Under the pieces are notes generated by a model that was not told the DNA's origin, did not search any database, and saw only the letters and a list, made by a program, of their open reading frames with translations. Below, piece by piece: positions 1 to 10,849 of a DNA stretch of 64,000 nucleotides (positions are counted from its first letter, which is position 1; every line of letters starts with the position of its first letter). This DNA is from Homarus americanus. Lineage: Eukaryota > Arthropoda > Malacostraca > Decapoda > Nephropidae. Position numbers and translations under genes: made by a program. The stretch spans positions 1,507,137 to 1,571,136 of the forward strand of contig NW_024755055.1 in assembly GCF_018991925.1 (NCBI RefSeq), in the 5' to 3' direction.

Positions 1-151
1 CAGCCAAGGGATAAATATAGACCAGTCACACACACACACACACACACAGACACAGACACTCACCCCACTACTGGCAATACGCACACGATAGTTCCTAGGG
101 TCATCATGAGTGGAACTACCTTACTGTTTACAATTGTTTGTTTGCATAGCC

Positions 152-1293
152 ACTGTCTAGAGCATATTGTTTTATATACTGCACTGTCTAGAATATATTG
201 TTTGTATACCTGTACTGTTGCTCTGGTATATTGTTTGTATACTATGTACTGTCTAGAGCCATATTGTTTGTATACCTGTACTGTCTAGGTATATTGTTTG
301 TATACCTCTTTACATCTAGGTATATTGTTTGTATACCTGTACTGTCTAGGTATATTGTTTGTATACCTGTACTGTCTAGGTATATTGTTTATATACCTGT
401 ACTGTCTAGGTATATTGTTTGTATACCTGTACTGTCTAGGTATATTGTTTATATACCTGTACTGTCTAGGTATATTGTTTATATACCTGTACTGTCTAGA
501 TATATTGTTTATATACCTGTACTGTCTAGGTATATTGTTTATATACCTGTACTGTCTAGGTATATTGTTTGTATACCTGTACTGTCTAGGTTTATTGTTT
601 ATATACCTGTACTGTCTAGGTATATTGTTTATATACCTGTACTGTCTAGGTATATTGTTTATATACCTGTACTGTCTAGGTATATTGTTTGTATACCTGT
701 ACTGTCTAGGTATATTGTTTGTATACCTGTACTGTCTAGGTATATTGTTTATATACCTGTACTGTCTAGGTATATTGTTTATATACCTGTACTGTCTAGG
801 TATATTGTTTGTATACCTGTACTATCTAGGTATATTGTTTATATACCTGTACTGTCTAGGTATATTGTTTGTATACCTGTACTGTCTAGGTATATTGTTT
901 GTATACACTGTACTGTTTGTATAACTTCTATAATTGTTTATATACCTTACTGTCTAGGTATATTGTTTGTATACCTGTACTGTCTAGGTATATTGTTTAT
1001 ATACCTGTACTGTCTAGGTTTATTGTTTGTATACCTGTACTGTCTAGGTATATTGTTTATATACCTGTACTGTCTAGGTTTATTGCATGTTTTTTTTTCC
1101 TATGCTGTCTAGAGTATATTGTTTTGTATACCTGTACTGTCTAGGTATATTGTTTGTATACCTGTACTGTCTAGGTATATTGTTTGTATACCTGTACTGT
1201 CTAGGTATATTGTTTGTATACCTGTACTGTCTAGGTATATTGTTTGTATACCTGTACTGTCTAGGTATATTGTTTGTATACCTGTACTGTCTC
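152..1293. repeat. 30-bp minisatellite, about 35 copies
   Basis: Near-perfect tandem repeats of a 30-bp unit, written in parts as TATATTGTTTGTATACCTGT followed by ACTGTCTAGG. The main variation is GTATAC versus ATATAC at one position. A degenerate stretch at about 905-960 and another at about 1080-1115 break the array. The unit length is a multiple of three and the unit lacks stops in two frames, so long open frames (198-1112, 298-924) run through it and read as ten-residue repeats. I treat these as by-products of the repeat and not as genes. Confidence 0.95.
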
Positions 1294-1376
1294 TGTATAA
1301 CTATAATGTCTATATACCTTCTGAATCAATGTAAACTTGCATTAATATATTACTGAATCCAACTATTTCTCCTTTG

Positions 1377-1633
1377 TGTGGTTAAGTTAGGTTACGTTGG
1401 GTTAGGTTACGTTGGGTTAGGTTACTCCGTTGGGTTAGGTTACGTTGGGTTAGGTTACGTTAAGTTAGGTTACGTTGGGTTAGGTTACGTTGGGTTAGGT
1501 TACGTTAGCTTAGGTTACGTTAGCTTGGGTTAGGTTACGTTGGGTTAGGTTACGTTGGGTTAGGTTACGTTAGCTTTGGTTAGGTTACGTTAGCTTAGGT
1601 TAGGTTACGTTGGGTTAGGTTAGGTTACGTTGG
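1377..1633. repeat. Interstitial TTAGG/TTACG telomere-like array
   Basis: The array alternates TTAGG and TTACG words in a roughly 15-bp higher-order unit (GTTGGGTTAGGTTAC). TTAGG is the usual arthropod telomere repeat, so this looks like a degenerate interstitial telomere-like block. A short array in the opposite orientation (AACCTAAC words) lies at about 2161-2215. Confidence 0.85.
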
Positions 1634-1843
1634 TTCTCTATAGTAATGGTGTAGACACATGACGTCACACACTCCAGCCAATCCCAGCATGACTGACTGG
1701 CACTCTCTTGGCACTCTGAGTTGCACCAATAAACCTAATCTTAACTTTACACTGTGCCTCTTGTCTGGTGTCTGGTGTAAACTTGAATAAATTACAAACA
1801 ATATGAAAAGAGGCTGAGAGGGTATGGTTGATCGTGGAGGTAA

Positions 1844-2095
1844 TTTTGACCTTTGACCTTAGAATGGGCACAAAAATAAGGTACCATCATTTTAATCTTT
1901 ACGAAAATATGGCACCTTAACATTGACCTTTGACCTCAGAATGGACACGAAAATACGGTACCTAATTTTGACCTTTGACCCCTAGAATAGACACGAAAAT
2001 ACAGTGCCTTAACTTTGACCTTTGACCTCAGAATGGACACGAAAATACGGAACCTTAATATTGACCTTTGACCCCAGAATGTGACCTTGACTTTG
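1844..2095. repeat. Minisatellite with repeated TGACCTTTGACC motifs
   Basis: A degenerate tandem repeat of about 45-77 bp has the shape 'TTGACCTTTGACC-CAGAATGGACACGAAAATACGG-ACCTTAA'. The core TGACCTTTGACC occurs five times, starting at 1847, 1924, 1969, 2016 and 2062. A single TGACCTTGA follows at 2082. The core is the reverse complement of a DR1 nuclear-receptor element (two AGGTCA half-sites spaced by one base). Whether it binds anything is unknown. Confidence 0.8.
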
Positions 2096-2408
2096 TTATT
2101 AAAAGACCTTGGAGAATATTTTAAATAAGTGGTAAAATAAAACTCAAGATTGGCCCCTAACTAAAACCTAACATAACCTAACGTAATCTAACCCTTAGTA
2201 GCGTTAGGGTAGTCTAATCTTCAAGTGATTCGTAACTGTACTTCACTATCCATTCATGATCATTTAAGCCAAGGGGCCACATGATTGGTTAAATTTATCG
2301 ATAAGGCGGCAGCATGGGGTTGAGATAAGGCCTCCAAGCCCCAGATAAGAAGCCTTGTTTTAGTACCTCACATTGCCTCATCGAACTGGTCACTGTCTTC
2401 CGTGCTTC

Positions 2409-2599
<191 letters not shown>

Positions 2600-3846
2600 G
2601 TCTTTGAATCAAACTCATTCCTAGCCAATAAAATACATTAGTAATAAAGTCTTTACCTTATGACAGCTTTACTAAGTCACCTGTAGGTAAAATGTAATTA
2701 ACACGAAATAATAAAATAAACAATGTCAAAATCTCTAGATCACATCACCAAAATGGAATAGTTTCTATCTTAAAAAATATAATTAATTTCACTTAGTATA
2801 AATTACTTAATATGTTTGTACCCTAATTTTAGATCTGAAGTATAATTTGCATATTATTTAAATAATATATTGAATTTTGAATCATTTGTCACTACATTCA
2901 TACATATTTTAATCAGAATTTTAAGTATCTATTCAATAGTTTACTATAAATGTTAAGTTAGTTAAGTTATTCATCATTCAGAAGAAAATTAAATAATAAT
3001 AATATAATTTACTATACTGTACACGCATAGTTTCTTCACATACCTTTTAGGCCGTCACGTCTGGTCGTTTGCTGTGATCTGGTCCAGCCAAAACGAAACT
3101 GCCACTCACATGTGGGGTATCAGTCGTCCATAATATGATAGTTGAGATAAGACATACACGTCTACACCTCACCGGCCTCGTACTCTACTGCAGAGTCCAG
3201 ACTCAGACCTCGACTGCTTCATCAACCTAGTAAGATCGGGGCGGTTGTCAGTTCAGCTTAGTTGTCTTCAAAATTTGCAGCAAACTTCAGTGGACAATAC
3301 ACTAAGTATTTCTCAGTAAGAATTTTTATTTTTCATATATCTGTACTTTTATTTATAGTTTGTACCTAAAAATATATGATGTAATTCTTAAATATTCATA
3401 ATTTTTTAGTATTGCGTAGTTATCTACGAATGTATCTGAAGTTCTTGTTTACTATTGTCAGCTGATGTAAATTTTAACATCACAATCGCGTATTTTATTA
3501 AATAATTAAAGGGAAGCAGTACAGCATTTATGAAAATAATATTTGCCAAAAATTATTTTTATGACGATAATTATTTACTTTATTCAACGATACTGCAACA
3601 AAATACAAGAGTACATCCCAGGTAGCAACAGTTTCATAGAAAACTTACCTTATAGTTTTGGGGTAACTACTCGATATAGAAAAATAAGCGTTATCCAGTA
3701 AAATAATGCTCGTTGTTAAATATTTACGATTAAGTTACTTCAATACCTTCCTTCGCTTAGATAAAATGTATTATAAATATAAATAAATATACCTTGGACA
3801 AATATATGATAGAATGTTTAATATTACACAGTGAAGAATTTTTTTT
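2600..3846. other. Gene-free AT-rich stretch
   Basis: No conserved coding segment or repeat family was recognised. The only compositional change is a slightly more GC-rich patch at about 3045-3250. Confidence 0.5.
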
Positions 3847-3907
3847 TACGGGATTAGCCCACCAGGGCACAGGTCAATGACCCACATCAGGGTCTGGGGG
3901 GGGGGGA

Positions 3908-3975
<68 letters not shown>

Positions 3976-4037
3976 ATAATAATAATAATAATAATAGTAA
4001 TATTATTATTAAAATTCATAAAGAATTTTAAATACAA

Positions 4038-4079
<42 letters not shown>

Positions 4080-4334
4080 TGATAATAATAATAATAATAA
4101 AATAAAAGAAGATCAATATTGAGAAACGTTGTATTGTATGTCAGAGTAAGAGAAACAATCGAGACCCTGCAATTGTGTGTAAATGAGGCAGAAAGTCAGA
4201 TCAGCAACCTGGGACTTGGTCACAATTTTCGTGATGCCGTATGGTAGCAGGGTCTACCATTAGACAATACATTAACCTTTAAATATTTTCCCTGGCGGTA
4301 ATACCTCCCTGTTTGATAGCTGCCTACTACCTGT
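3847..4334 (-). mobile_element. SINE-like interspersed repeat, copy A
   Basis: On the minus strand this copy matches copies at 9361-9556 and 25964-26336. Shared blocks include 'GACCAAGTCCCAGGTTGCTG', 'ATCTGACTTTCTGCCTCATT' and 'TACACACAATTGCAGGGTCT', and a 3' block 'CCCTGATGTGGGTCATTGAC' near 3870-3890. Between the 5' and 3' blocks sit (GTA)n and (ATA)n tracts (about 3909-4100), where copy C has only a short T/A-rich stretch. The family was not identified and no RNA polymerase III boxes were confirmed. Confidence 0.75.
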
Positions 4335-5950
4335 ACAGAGAGATAGTTACAACTACAAATACACGTAACATCCACGTTTCAAAATAATAAATCTCCATAT
4401 ATATTAGATACTTCAATAACTCGACATACTTCATACACTCACGCGGACACACCCGCCCCAAAAAGTACCTTTATGGAGGTGGTCGATAAATTTCCACAAT
4501 GAACACCGACTCCTGTTGTCTCGGTAGGGTTGTCAAAATCCTTCGTCCGTTGTCATAATTGTCTGACACACAAAATCGTAAAGATATTTTGCTTGAGTAA
4601 ACTAAACAAGTCTGACGATTTACCACGTGTTTATTGCAGATATGATGCTTTTTTGGCTAAGACATTTATGGTTTATTGCAAAGAGAAAAATCAGGTTTAT
4701 TGCAAAGATATAATTAGAATTGTTGATTGCTTGAGTAAATTACCTTAAGTTCCCTTTAGTTAGTCAATTGCAAGATGTACAACTATTCAAACACCAACCG
4801 CTACACTTAACATAGACAGTTATTTAATATTAAGAGACTCAGCGAGGCAATCTACATCACCCGTGAAAATACAGTTTTTATGGCTTCGTGGAATTGGGGG
4901 CGGGGCAGCACCTCCTAATAAGAACACCACGTCCAGGTAAAACAAAGCCTCGGAAGGAGACGAATCAGTACCGCTTGGGCTGCCGTAGGGGGTGGAGGTC
5001 TTCCTCAAGCCAAAACACCAAAACAACCGTAAGTATGATAGAGTTCGTGAGAGAAATTATTATTTTTTATTAGTGAACGTTCGCAAATGAATTTTAATCC
5101 CTTTATTTACAACCTGTAGAATTGTATCTGGATTAAATAAAATAAACAGATACCGAAAAAATCTTAAATGTTTGTTCTCGTGTGTGGAGCTTGAGTTAAG
5201 GTGTTTAAAGCCTATATTTGGCATTTGATCCCCTGATAATAGCAAAAGAACCTAAATCTAATAAGTTTTGTCCGTAATGAATGAACTCCTAAAAGACAAA
5301 AAAGCATCGTGGTTATTATTTAAAAATCTGTACGGTAATAATCTCCCAAACCCTTATTTTTTCCCTCTTCAACCTTAAAATTATTCCCTAAACTCAATTT
5401 TTCCCCTAAATTTCAGGACTATTTATCTTAGAATTCAAATCTTTTTTTTTCCCCCAGATATTGATGTTATATGAAGGACTGCAGAGAATTTTTAGGGTTT
5501 CTAAAACCATATGTAGGTAAGAATTTCACCACAAGGTAAGCCAATTGTAAGAACACACACACACACACACATTCGTTTATACATGAATTAAGAAAAATAT
5601 GGCTTATAAAAATGTTATATACACTCATATATCACACTTGCTGTAGACCGCCTCATAATTTTCTTACCGAACACGTATACAGTATATATTTTTGGGTATT
5701 ATTATACTTAAACTTTACAAACTTTGAATGACTTTACGGCAAAAGTATAGTTGATAAATTTTTTTGTATTTAATATATAATTGTCCTTTGTGAGAAATTT
5801 GGGGTATAGTTAACAAGCTATTTTTTTATATACCTTTTAAAGGTGATACGGGTGTGTGCGTCTACTACTACTACTATTTTTTTAAAAGGTGGTCTCAGCC
5901 TCCCCCAATAGCCACACCTTCACCCCCATTTTATTACCTTAAAATTAAAT
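4335..5950. other. Gene-free stretch
   Basis: AT-rich sequence with one short (CA)n run at about 5554-5570. Small open frames at 4530-4748 and 4820-5073 have no recognisable domain and no convincing splice context. I see no gene. Confidence 0.5.
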
Positions 5951-5954
5951 ATCC

Positions 5955-8205
5955 TGTGTTGAGTTAGTTGAGCCGCAGATCTATGCGGCATCCAGTGACT
6001 GTTGCCTCGTAGTCAATATCTGCGACCGTTGTTGGCTTTGGGGTCGATGCTCTCGTTCCCCTGAGGCAGAGCAATGCAGACCTAAGGAGAGAGAAGGACA
6101 GTCGACATCTCATCCAGGCTGTAACATAACTTCTGGGCTGCTGCTTCCGTTCAGATAACACTCCCGCCAGAGGAGTGAAGCTGCCCTGATCAACATTCAG
6201 AATTCTCTCCCCATATGCCCTGATCTTGTCATTCTCGTTCCTCCTGTGTGCAGCATCGAGAGCTAGGTTACGCTGTCCCCGCGTCCAGAATCCTCGAGCA
6301 CTGACGTCCACACGGGCTTCGTTGGATGTGTTTGAAGTCCTGTGACGGAGGTTCTCACCGTCCAACGGAAGGAAGGGCGGTTCCACCATGACGTCATGGC
6401 AGATTTCTTTCAGTATACAGGTATTTGCTGTTAGATCCCTTACTTCGCCATGCCTCATGCACACGAGGCCCCCTTTCTTACACACCATGGCGTGGTCGAT
6501 GTCATGAGTCACACGCATTAGGAGGGCAAACCTTCTACTGGCCTACTGTACCTTAGAGCAATGGCATCTGTGAATTCTTGTTTATTAAGGATGAAACCTA
6601 TTGCCCTTATCGGTAACGTTGTTTGCCGGTTTGAGGCGCCCAACTCCTGCGCTATAGTTGCGTTTTTTTTTTAAAGTTATCTTTCAATTGCTGCATCAGT
6701 TGTTGCAGTTTATCACTTTGGGTGTGCTGCCGTTCTGTCGTAATGTACCGTCGCATCTTGTTTAATTCATTGGTATCCACCTGACTTGCTGCATTCTAAG
6801 CTATTATGTGCTCAGTGAGAGCTGCCGTGAGCTTGACAGAGTTCTGGTGTTCTGTCCGGGCAGCTCCACTGGATTAGTCAAGCCCATTCCTCCCAGTCTC
6901 GGGGGTAGTGCAAGGAGTGACCTTTCTGCTGGGGTTAAGTAAGGGTTTTTCACTAATGTTGGGATAAAGGCGACCTTGATGGCTTCTTCCAGAGGGTGGA
7001 GGAGAGGTCCAATATCAGGGATAGTGCGCATCAGGTAGTTCCAGCGATGCTTGACTCTATGGGTGAATGCCACAAAAGCCGCATGTGGCTCTGTATTAGC
7101 AATCTCAGACAGAGCTTGGATTTCCTTCACCCACTCATTCACCTTTCCCGTTACGTACTCGGTCTTGAAGTCCGTCGTGCCGATTACTGCGCCTAGGTGT
7201 CTTTGGCCATCCCTTGTTTTTTTGACCTCACTTCCACCGAACGCCTTCATAGCCCGTTCATAATGTTCTGACTTCACAATGAGGAAGGACTTGCTGGCGT
7301 TTGGGTGGTACCCTATTTGTGGACCTCGTGATGTTATCAGGTCCCACCACTTATTGATGTCCTCCACTTTTCCTGCTCCTGTTAGGTCATCAGCGTAAGC
7401 CACTTGCTTGACCTCAGTTGTTTCATATTTTATTGTGTTGGAGCACAGACAGACATAGTGCGTACATTGCCATGGCGACAGGGTCCCCCTGCGTTGTTCC
7501 CTCAGTTGACTGTATGGTGGTATCTCCTCTTAGGGCCTTGAAGCTTGTTATATAGAGGTCTGGTGGGTTCCTGGAGGTGTTTTCAACATACATTGCAAAG
7601 CTTGGACACTTGATCTTGATGTTGTGCAGTGAGGCCTTGCGGTTGATCATGTTGAATGCGTTGGAAGAGTCAACCAGAACAGCCTCACAATCACGCTGCT
7701 CAAATATCGTTCTCGTGGCGTGAATGGCAGCCTCCCCGCCAGCCTGGTGGCCGGCACATACTTGCAGGTTCCCTACAGCTGCCCTGACATGATCATTCAC
7801 CACCTCCATTATGCATTTTCCAATGATCCGCCTCCGCTCTTCCCCCACTCCTATAGGCCTACATCCTGGATTTTTATCCAGAGGAATGAGGCAGCAGGCC
7901 GTCAGAGTATGGAGGTGGTGGCAGCACGCGGTTGCTAGCTTTTTTGCAAGGGCGGTGGTGGCGTTGCAGAGATCACTTGCTACGGGGCCAAACTTGTTAG
8001 TGCTGAGGATGACTCTCCAACCGTCTGCATCCAGACCTGAAGGGCCGGCCCCTCCCTGTGTCTTCAGTGCTTTTTTCCACACCATCCCTCCTGTTATTTT
8101 CTCGAACTAGACAGCATTAGGAGGGATATAGGCACCCTGGAACCTGATGCCTTCCTCTTCACTTGCAGGGGGAAGCTTTTCCTTCAGTTGATACAGAAAC
8201 ATTCA
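5955..8205 (-). mobile_element. Decayed non-LTR retrotransposon with RT and restriction-like endonuclease remnants
   Basis: Three minus-strand reading-frame blocks line up as one broken ORF. Block 1 (about 8200-7423) carries reverse-transcriptase motifs PSGLDADGWRVIL, CRPIGVGEERRRIIGK, the catalytic-region VDSSNAFNMI and EGTTQGDPVAM, interrupted by a stop near 8107. Block 2 (7403-6804), after a frameshift, begins with the active-site AYADDLTG and the thumb. Block 3 (6518-5964) has DHAMVC-KKGG--RHGEVRDLTA and ARVDVSARGFWTRGQR, which resemble the CCHC and restriction-like endonuclease region at the C-terminus of R2-type LINEs. The aspartate-containing strand expected just after TRGQR appears to be deleted. 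Clade assignment is uncertain. The copy is dead: several frameshifts, a stop, and a missing 5' end. Confidence 0.8.
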
Positions 8206-8394
8206 ACCCCAGGACGAGCGAGACACTGGTGTAGTAACACGGGAAATTGTAAATGAGAGCAGAAACCAACTCACCCACTTTACCTCATAACTTTAACGGA
8301 GAACTGCAATTATTACTACTTACCCGGAAACCACAACCATCATGAGAACACAAAATGATCAAAGTTTATACAGACAGCAATACTCCCAGTTTTT

Positions 8395-8429
<35 letters not shown>

Positions 8430-8476
8430 CAAAAACAGAGGTTGGTGACCCGTTGGAGACTTTAATCAAAACTTCC

Positions 8477-8521
<45 letters not shown>

Positions 8522-9360
8522 GTTTACCGCTGTAACAATAGTGCTCTACAATGCCTCAAACATCCGCCGCCGTGTTGACGTATGACCACCACACTACCAC
8601 AGTTCATAAGATACTCGCTACTCTATAGGACAATATAACAAAACACTACACTATCCTCCTGACTAATGTTATATTATAATTGTGAAATATTTATAATGTA
8701 CTTAAACCTATAACTATACTTCAACGGAAAAAAAATTGAGATTGAAATAATTTTGTTTTTTCCCATAGACGAGAATGGTGGCGGTGTGTAAACGCGACGA
8801 TGAAGGTGGTGATAGTGGTGATGACGATGGTGATGATGGTGTCACTGACCTACTATGCTCCACTACACACCTCTAGACTACTTAAAAGGTACTCACATAC
8901 ACAAATAAATAACTGGATTTTTTGTTAAATGTTACATCTACCTCAATCTCCATAGTGTGTTAAGTATAGTTAATTAAGGTAAAGTTGAATCTTAAAATTG
9001 ATGTTATATTCACGTGGGTTAAAAAAAAATTTACGCTTTATATCACGTCAATCCGTTAGATACATTAACGATCTTCCGTTATTGGGAATATCTACCAGAC
9101 ATACATACACCACTCAAAAAATATCCGCTACCAAGTTCTTTACAGATCATAAAAACAAATTTCCCACGTATAAGAATCGCAGAGGCACATGAGGTTGGCT
9201 GGTAACCATTCTTTACGATGCTATGCTCCTTTATTTTTTACCAAATACGAGGCTATATGCGCTGCTTTATACGACTATTTGTGTTCTGATTATACTATTC
9301 TCGCCCGTGTGTGTGTGTGTGTAGTATGCCAAATCATCTAATACCCAAGGACTATCTGCT
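8206..9360. other. Gene-free stretch with facing (GT)n and (CA)n tracts
   Basis: It contains (GT)n at 8400-8427 and (CA)n at 8479-8515, about 50 bp apart, plus a GATGGTGATGAT-like trinucleotide patch near 8800-8840. A short hydrophobic open frame begins at 9233, but no gene is supported. Confidence 0.6.
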
Positions 9361-9556
9361 GTAATAGGTAGTAAGCAGCTAATAGGGGGATATTACCGTC
9401 TGGGAATATATAATGTGTCTAACGGTAGACCCTGCTGCCATATGTGACCAAGTCCCAGGTTGTTGATCTGACTTTCTGCCTCATTTACACACAATTACAG
9501 GGTCTCAATTGGTTCTCTTACTTTGACAACACAACATACATATATCGTTTCTCAAT
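9361..9556 (+). mobile_element. SINE-like interspersed repeat, copy B (3' truncated)
   Basis: Plus-strand copy of the repeat also seen at 3847-4334 and 25964-26336. It starts with a GGTAGTAAGCAGCTAATAGG-type head and includes 'GTGACCAAGTCCCAGGTTGT' and the 'CTGACTTTCTGCCTCATTTA' block. Similarity is lost after about 9556, before the 3' 'CCCTGATGTGGGTC' block. Confidence 0.7.
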
Positions 9557-10264
9557 ATGTAAATTCGTGAAAAAAAATCATACTAGCGGTGATCAGAAAG
9601 TCGAAGGTATGGATGGAGACTTTATAATGCTATGTACGTACCTCCACCTTGTCTTTATTTATTTTTGGGGTGCTCAAGTTCACCGTTTATATGATGGCCG
9701 CCCGTGTCTTGGACGAGGGTATAAATGGATAATTATTTAGACTGGAATCGTGAAGAAAATGCGCTACAGTATAAAGTCCTGGGTTCGAATTCGCCCCACT
9801 ACGCTTGAGGGAACATGGGGTAGGGGAAGCGAGGAGAAAAAGACGAGTTTGTGTACGGGAGGAGAATGACTCTGTGAAGTCTTCCGGTCCCACGTAATTG
9901 CCCACTATATTTTTACCTTATTTACGGAATGACCATCCCACTAGTAAAAACCTTTCTGCATAACTTGACGAATTTATAGTTTTGCCCCTCGTTGGTGGAG
10001 CGTGACATACTGACAACAACAAAATAGTCAGAGTTTAGGAAAATGTCATCTAAAAAAAAAACCGCATTAATTTCTAAAAACCAGAGCCGTATGTACAGTG
10101 GGGGGGTAAATAATAGTAGACTCGTTATGTACTTCAGTGAACTTCATGTCTTTTCACGGCGATGTTTGTAATCCCGTTGTAGCTTTGTACTCCAAGGCCC
10201 GCCAACAGTACTTCCTGTCATGCCTTTAACCACTCTCATACACCGTTGGTTTGGTGATGGAGGC

Positions 10265-10309
<45 letters not shown>

Positions 10310-10849
10310 GTGTGTGTGTGTGTGGTTCATTTTAACTCCCCACACACACACAGCTATTGAAGCGTTGATGACTAAGACAACAAAAAAAATCTTGGACTTG
10401 TTGTAAAATAAAGAAAAATAATTTATTTTAATTTAGTTTTCCTACCACCACCACCACCATGCCTCAGTCACTCGTGTTCCACTTAGTCTGTTCGTGGTTG
10501 CCTGCTTGGGTCTGTCTGCATCAGCAAACCAGCCATATTATAGGTTACCATCGGACATAACCCCACCGGACTAATTCCCACTGGACAAAATCCCACGATA
10601 TTTTTCTTCCCTAAAATGAAAATATATATAAAAACACCATCTAAACACTTGAAATATGGCATCGAAACTACACTGAGACTGTACTGTAAAGGAATCCATT
10701 TTTTACATCAATTACGTGTGAGATGAATTCAGTAATGTTAGAGTCTGTGTGTGTGTGTGGGCGAGAACGGCATAATTTGGGAATAAAAGTTAGTTGTTGT
10801 GGTCGGTTGTTCTGTTACTTAACCTGACTTCTTTGTATCCATCCCACAG
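9557..10849. other. Gene-free stretch upstream of the first visible sulfotransferase exon
   Basis: It contains (GT)n at about 10267-10323 and a CAC-repeat at 10445-10459. The upstream signal-anchor exon of the following gene should lie here or further left. No candidate here has the right splice phase and sequence. Confidence 0.5.

Noticed and set aside
198..1112. Long open frame encoding RYIVCIPVLS-type ten-residue repeats
   Set aside because: It lies entirely in a 30-bp minisatellite, is open in more than one frame, and has no start context, domain or splice structure.
9233..9334. Short hydrophobic frame (MLLYFLPNTRLYALLYTTIC...) as a possible signal-anchor exon
   Set aside because: Runs into a (GT)n microsatellite with no proper donor; only the hydrophobicity is suggestive.
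9770..9820. tRNA B-box-like GGGTTCGAATTCGCCCC
   Set aside because: No convincing A box, acceptor stem or anticodon arm nearby; may be a tRNA-derived SINE scrap but cannot be supported.
10459..10543. Possible upstream exon for the first sulfotransferase (MPQSLVFHLVCSWLPAWVCL...)
   Set aside because: Ends at a GT donor in phase 1, but the next exon needs phase 2.
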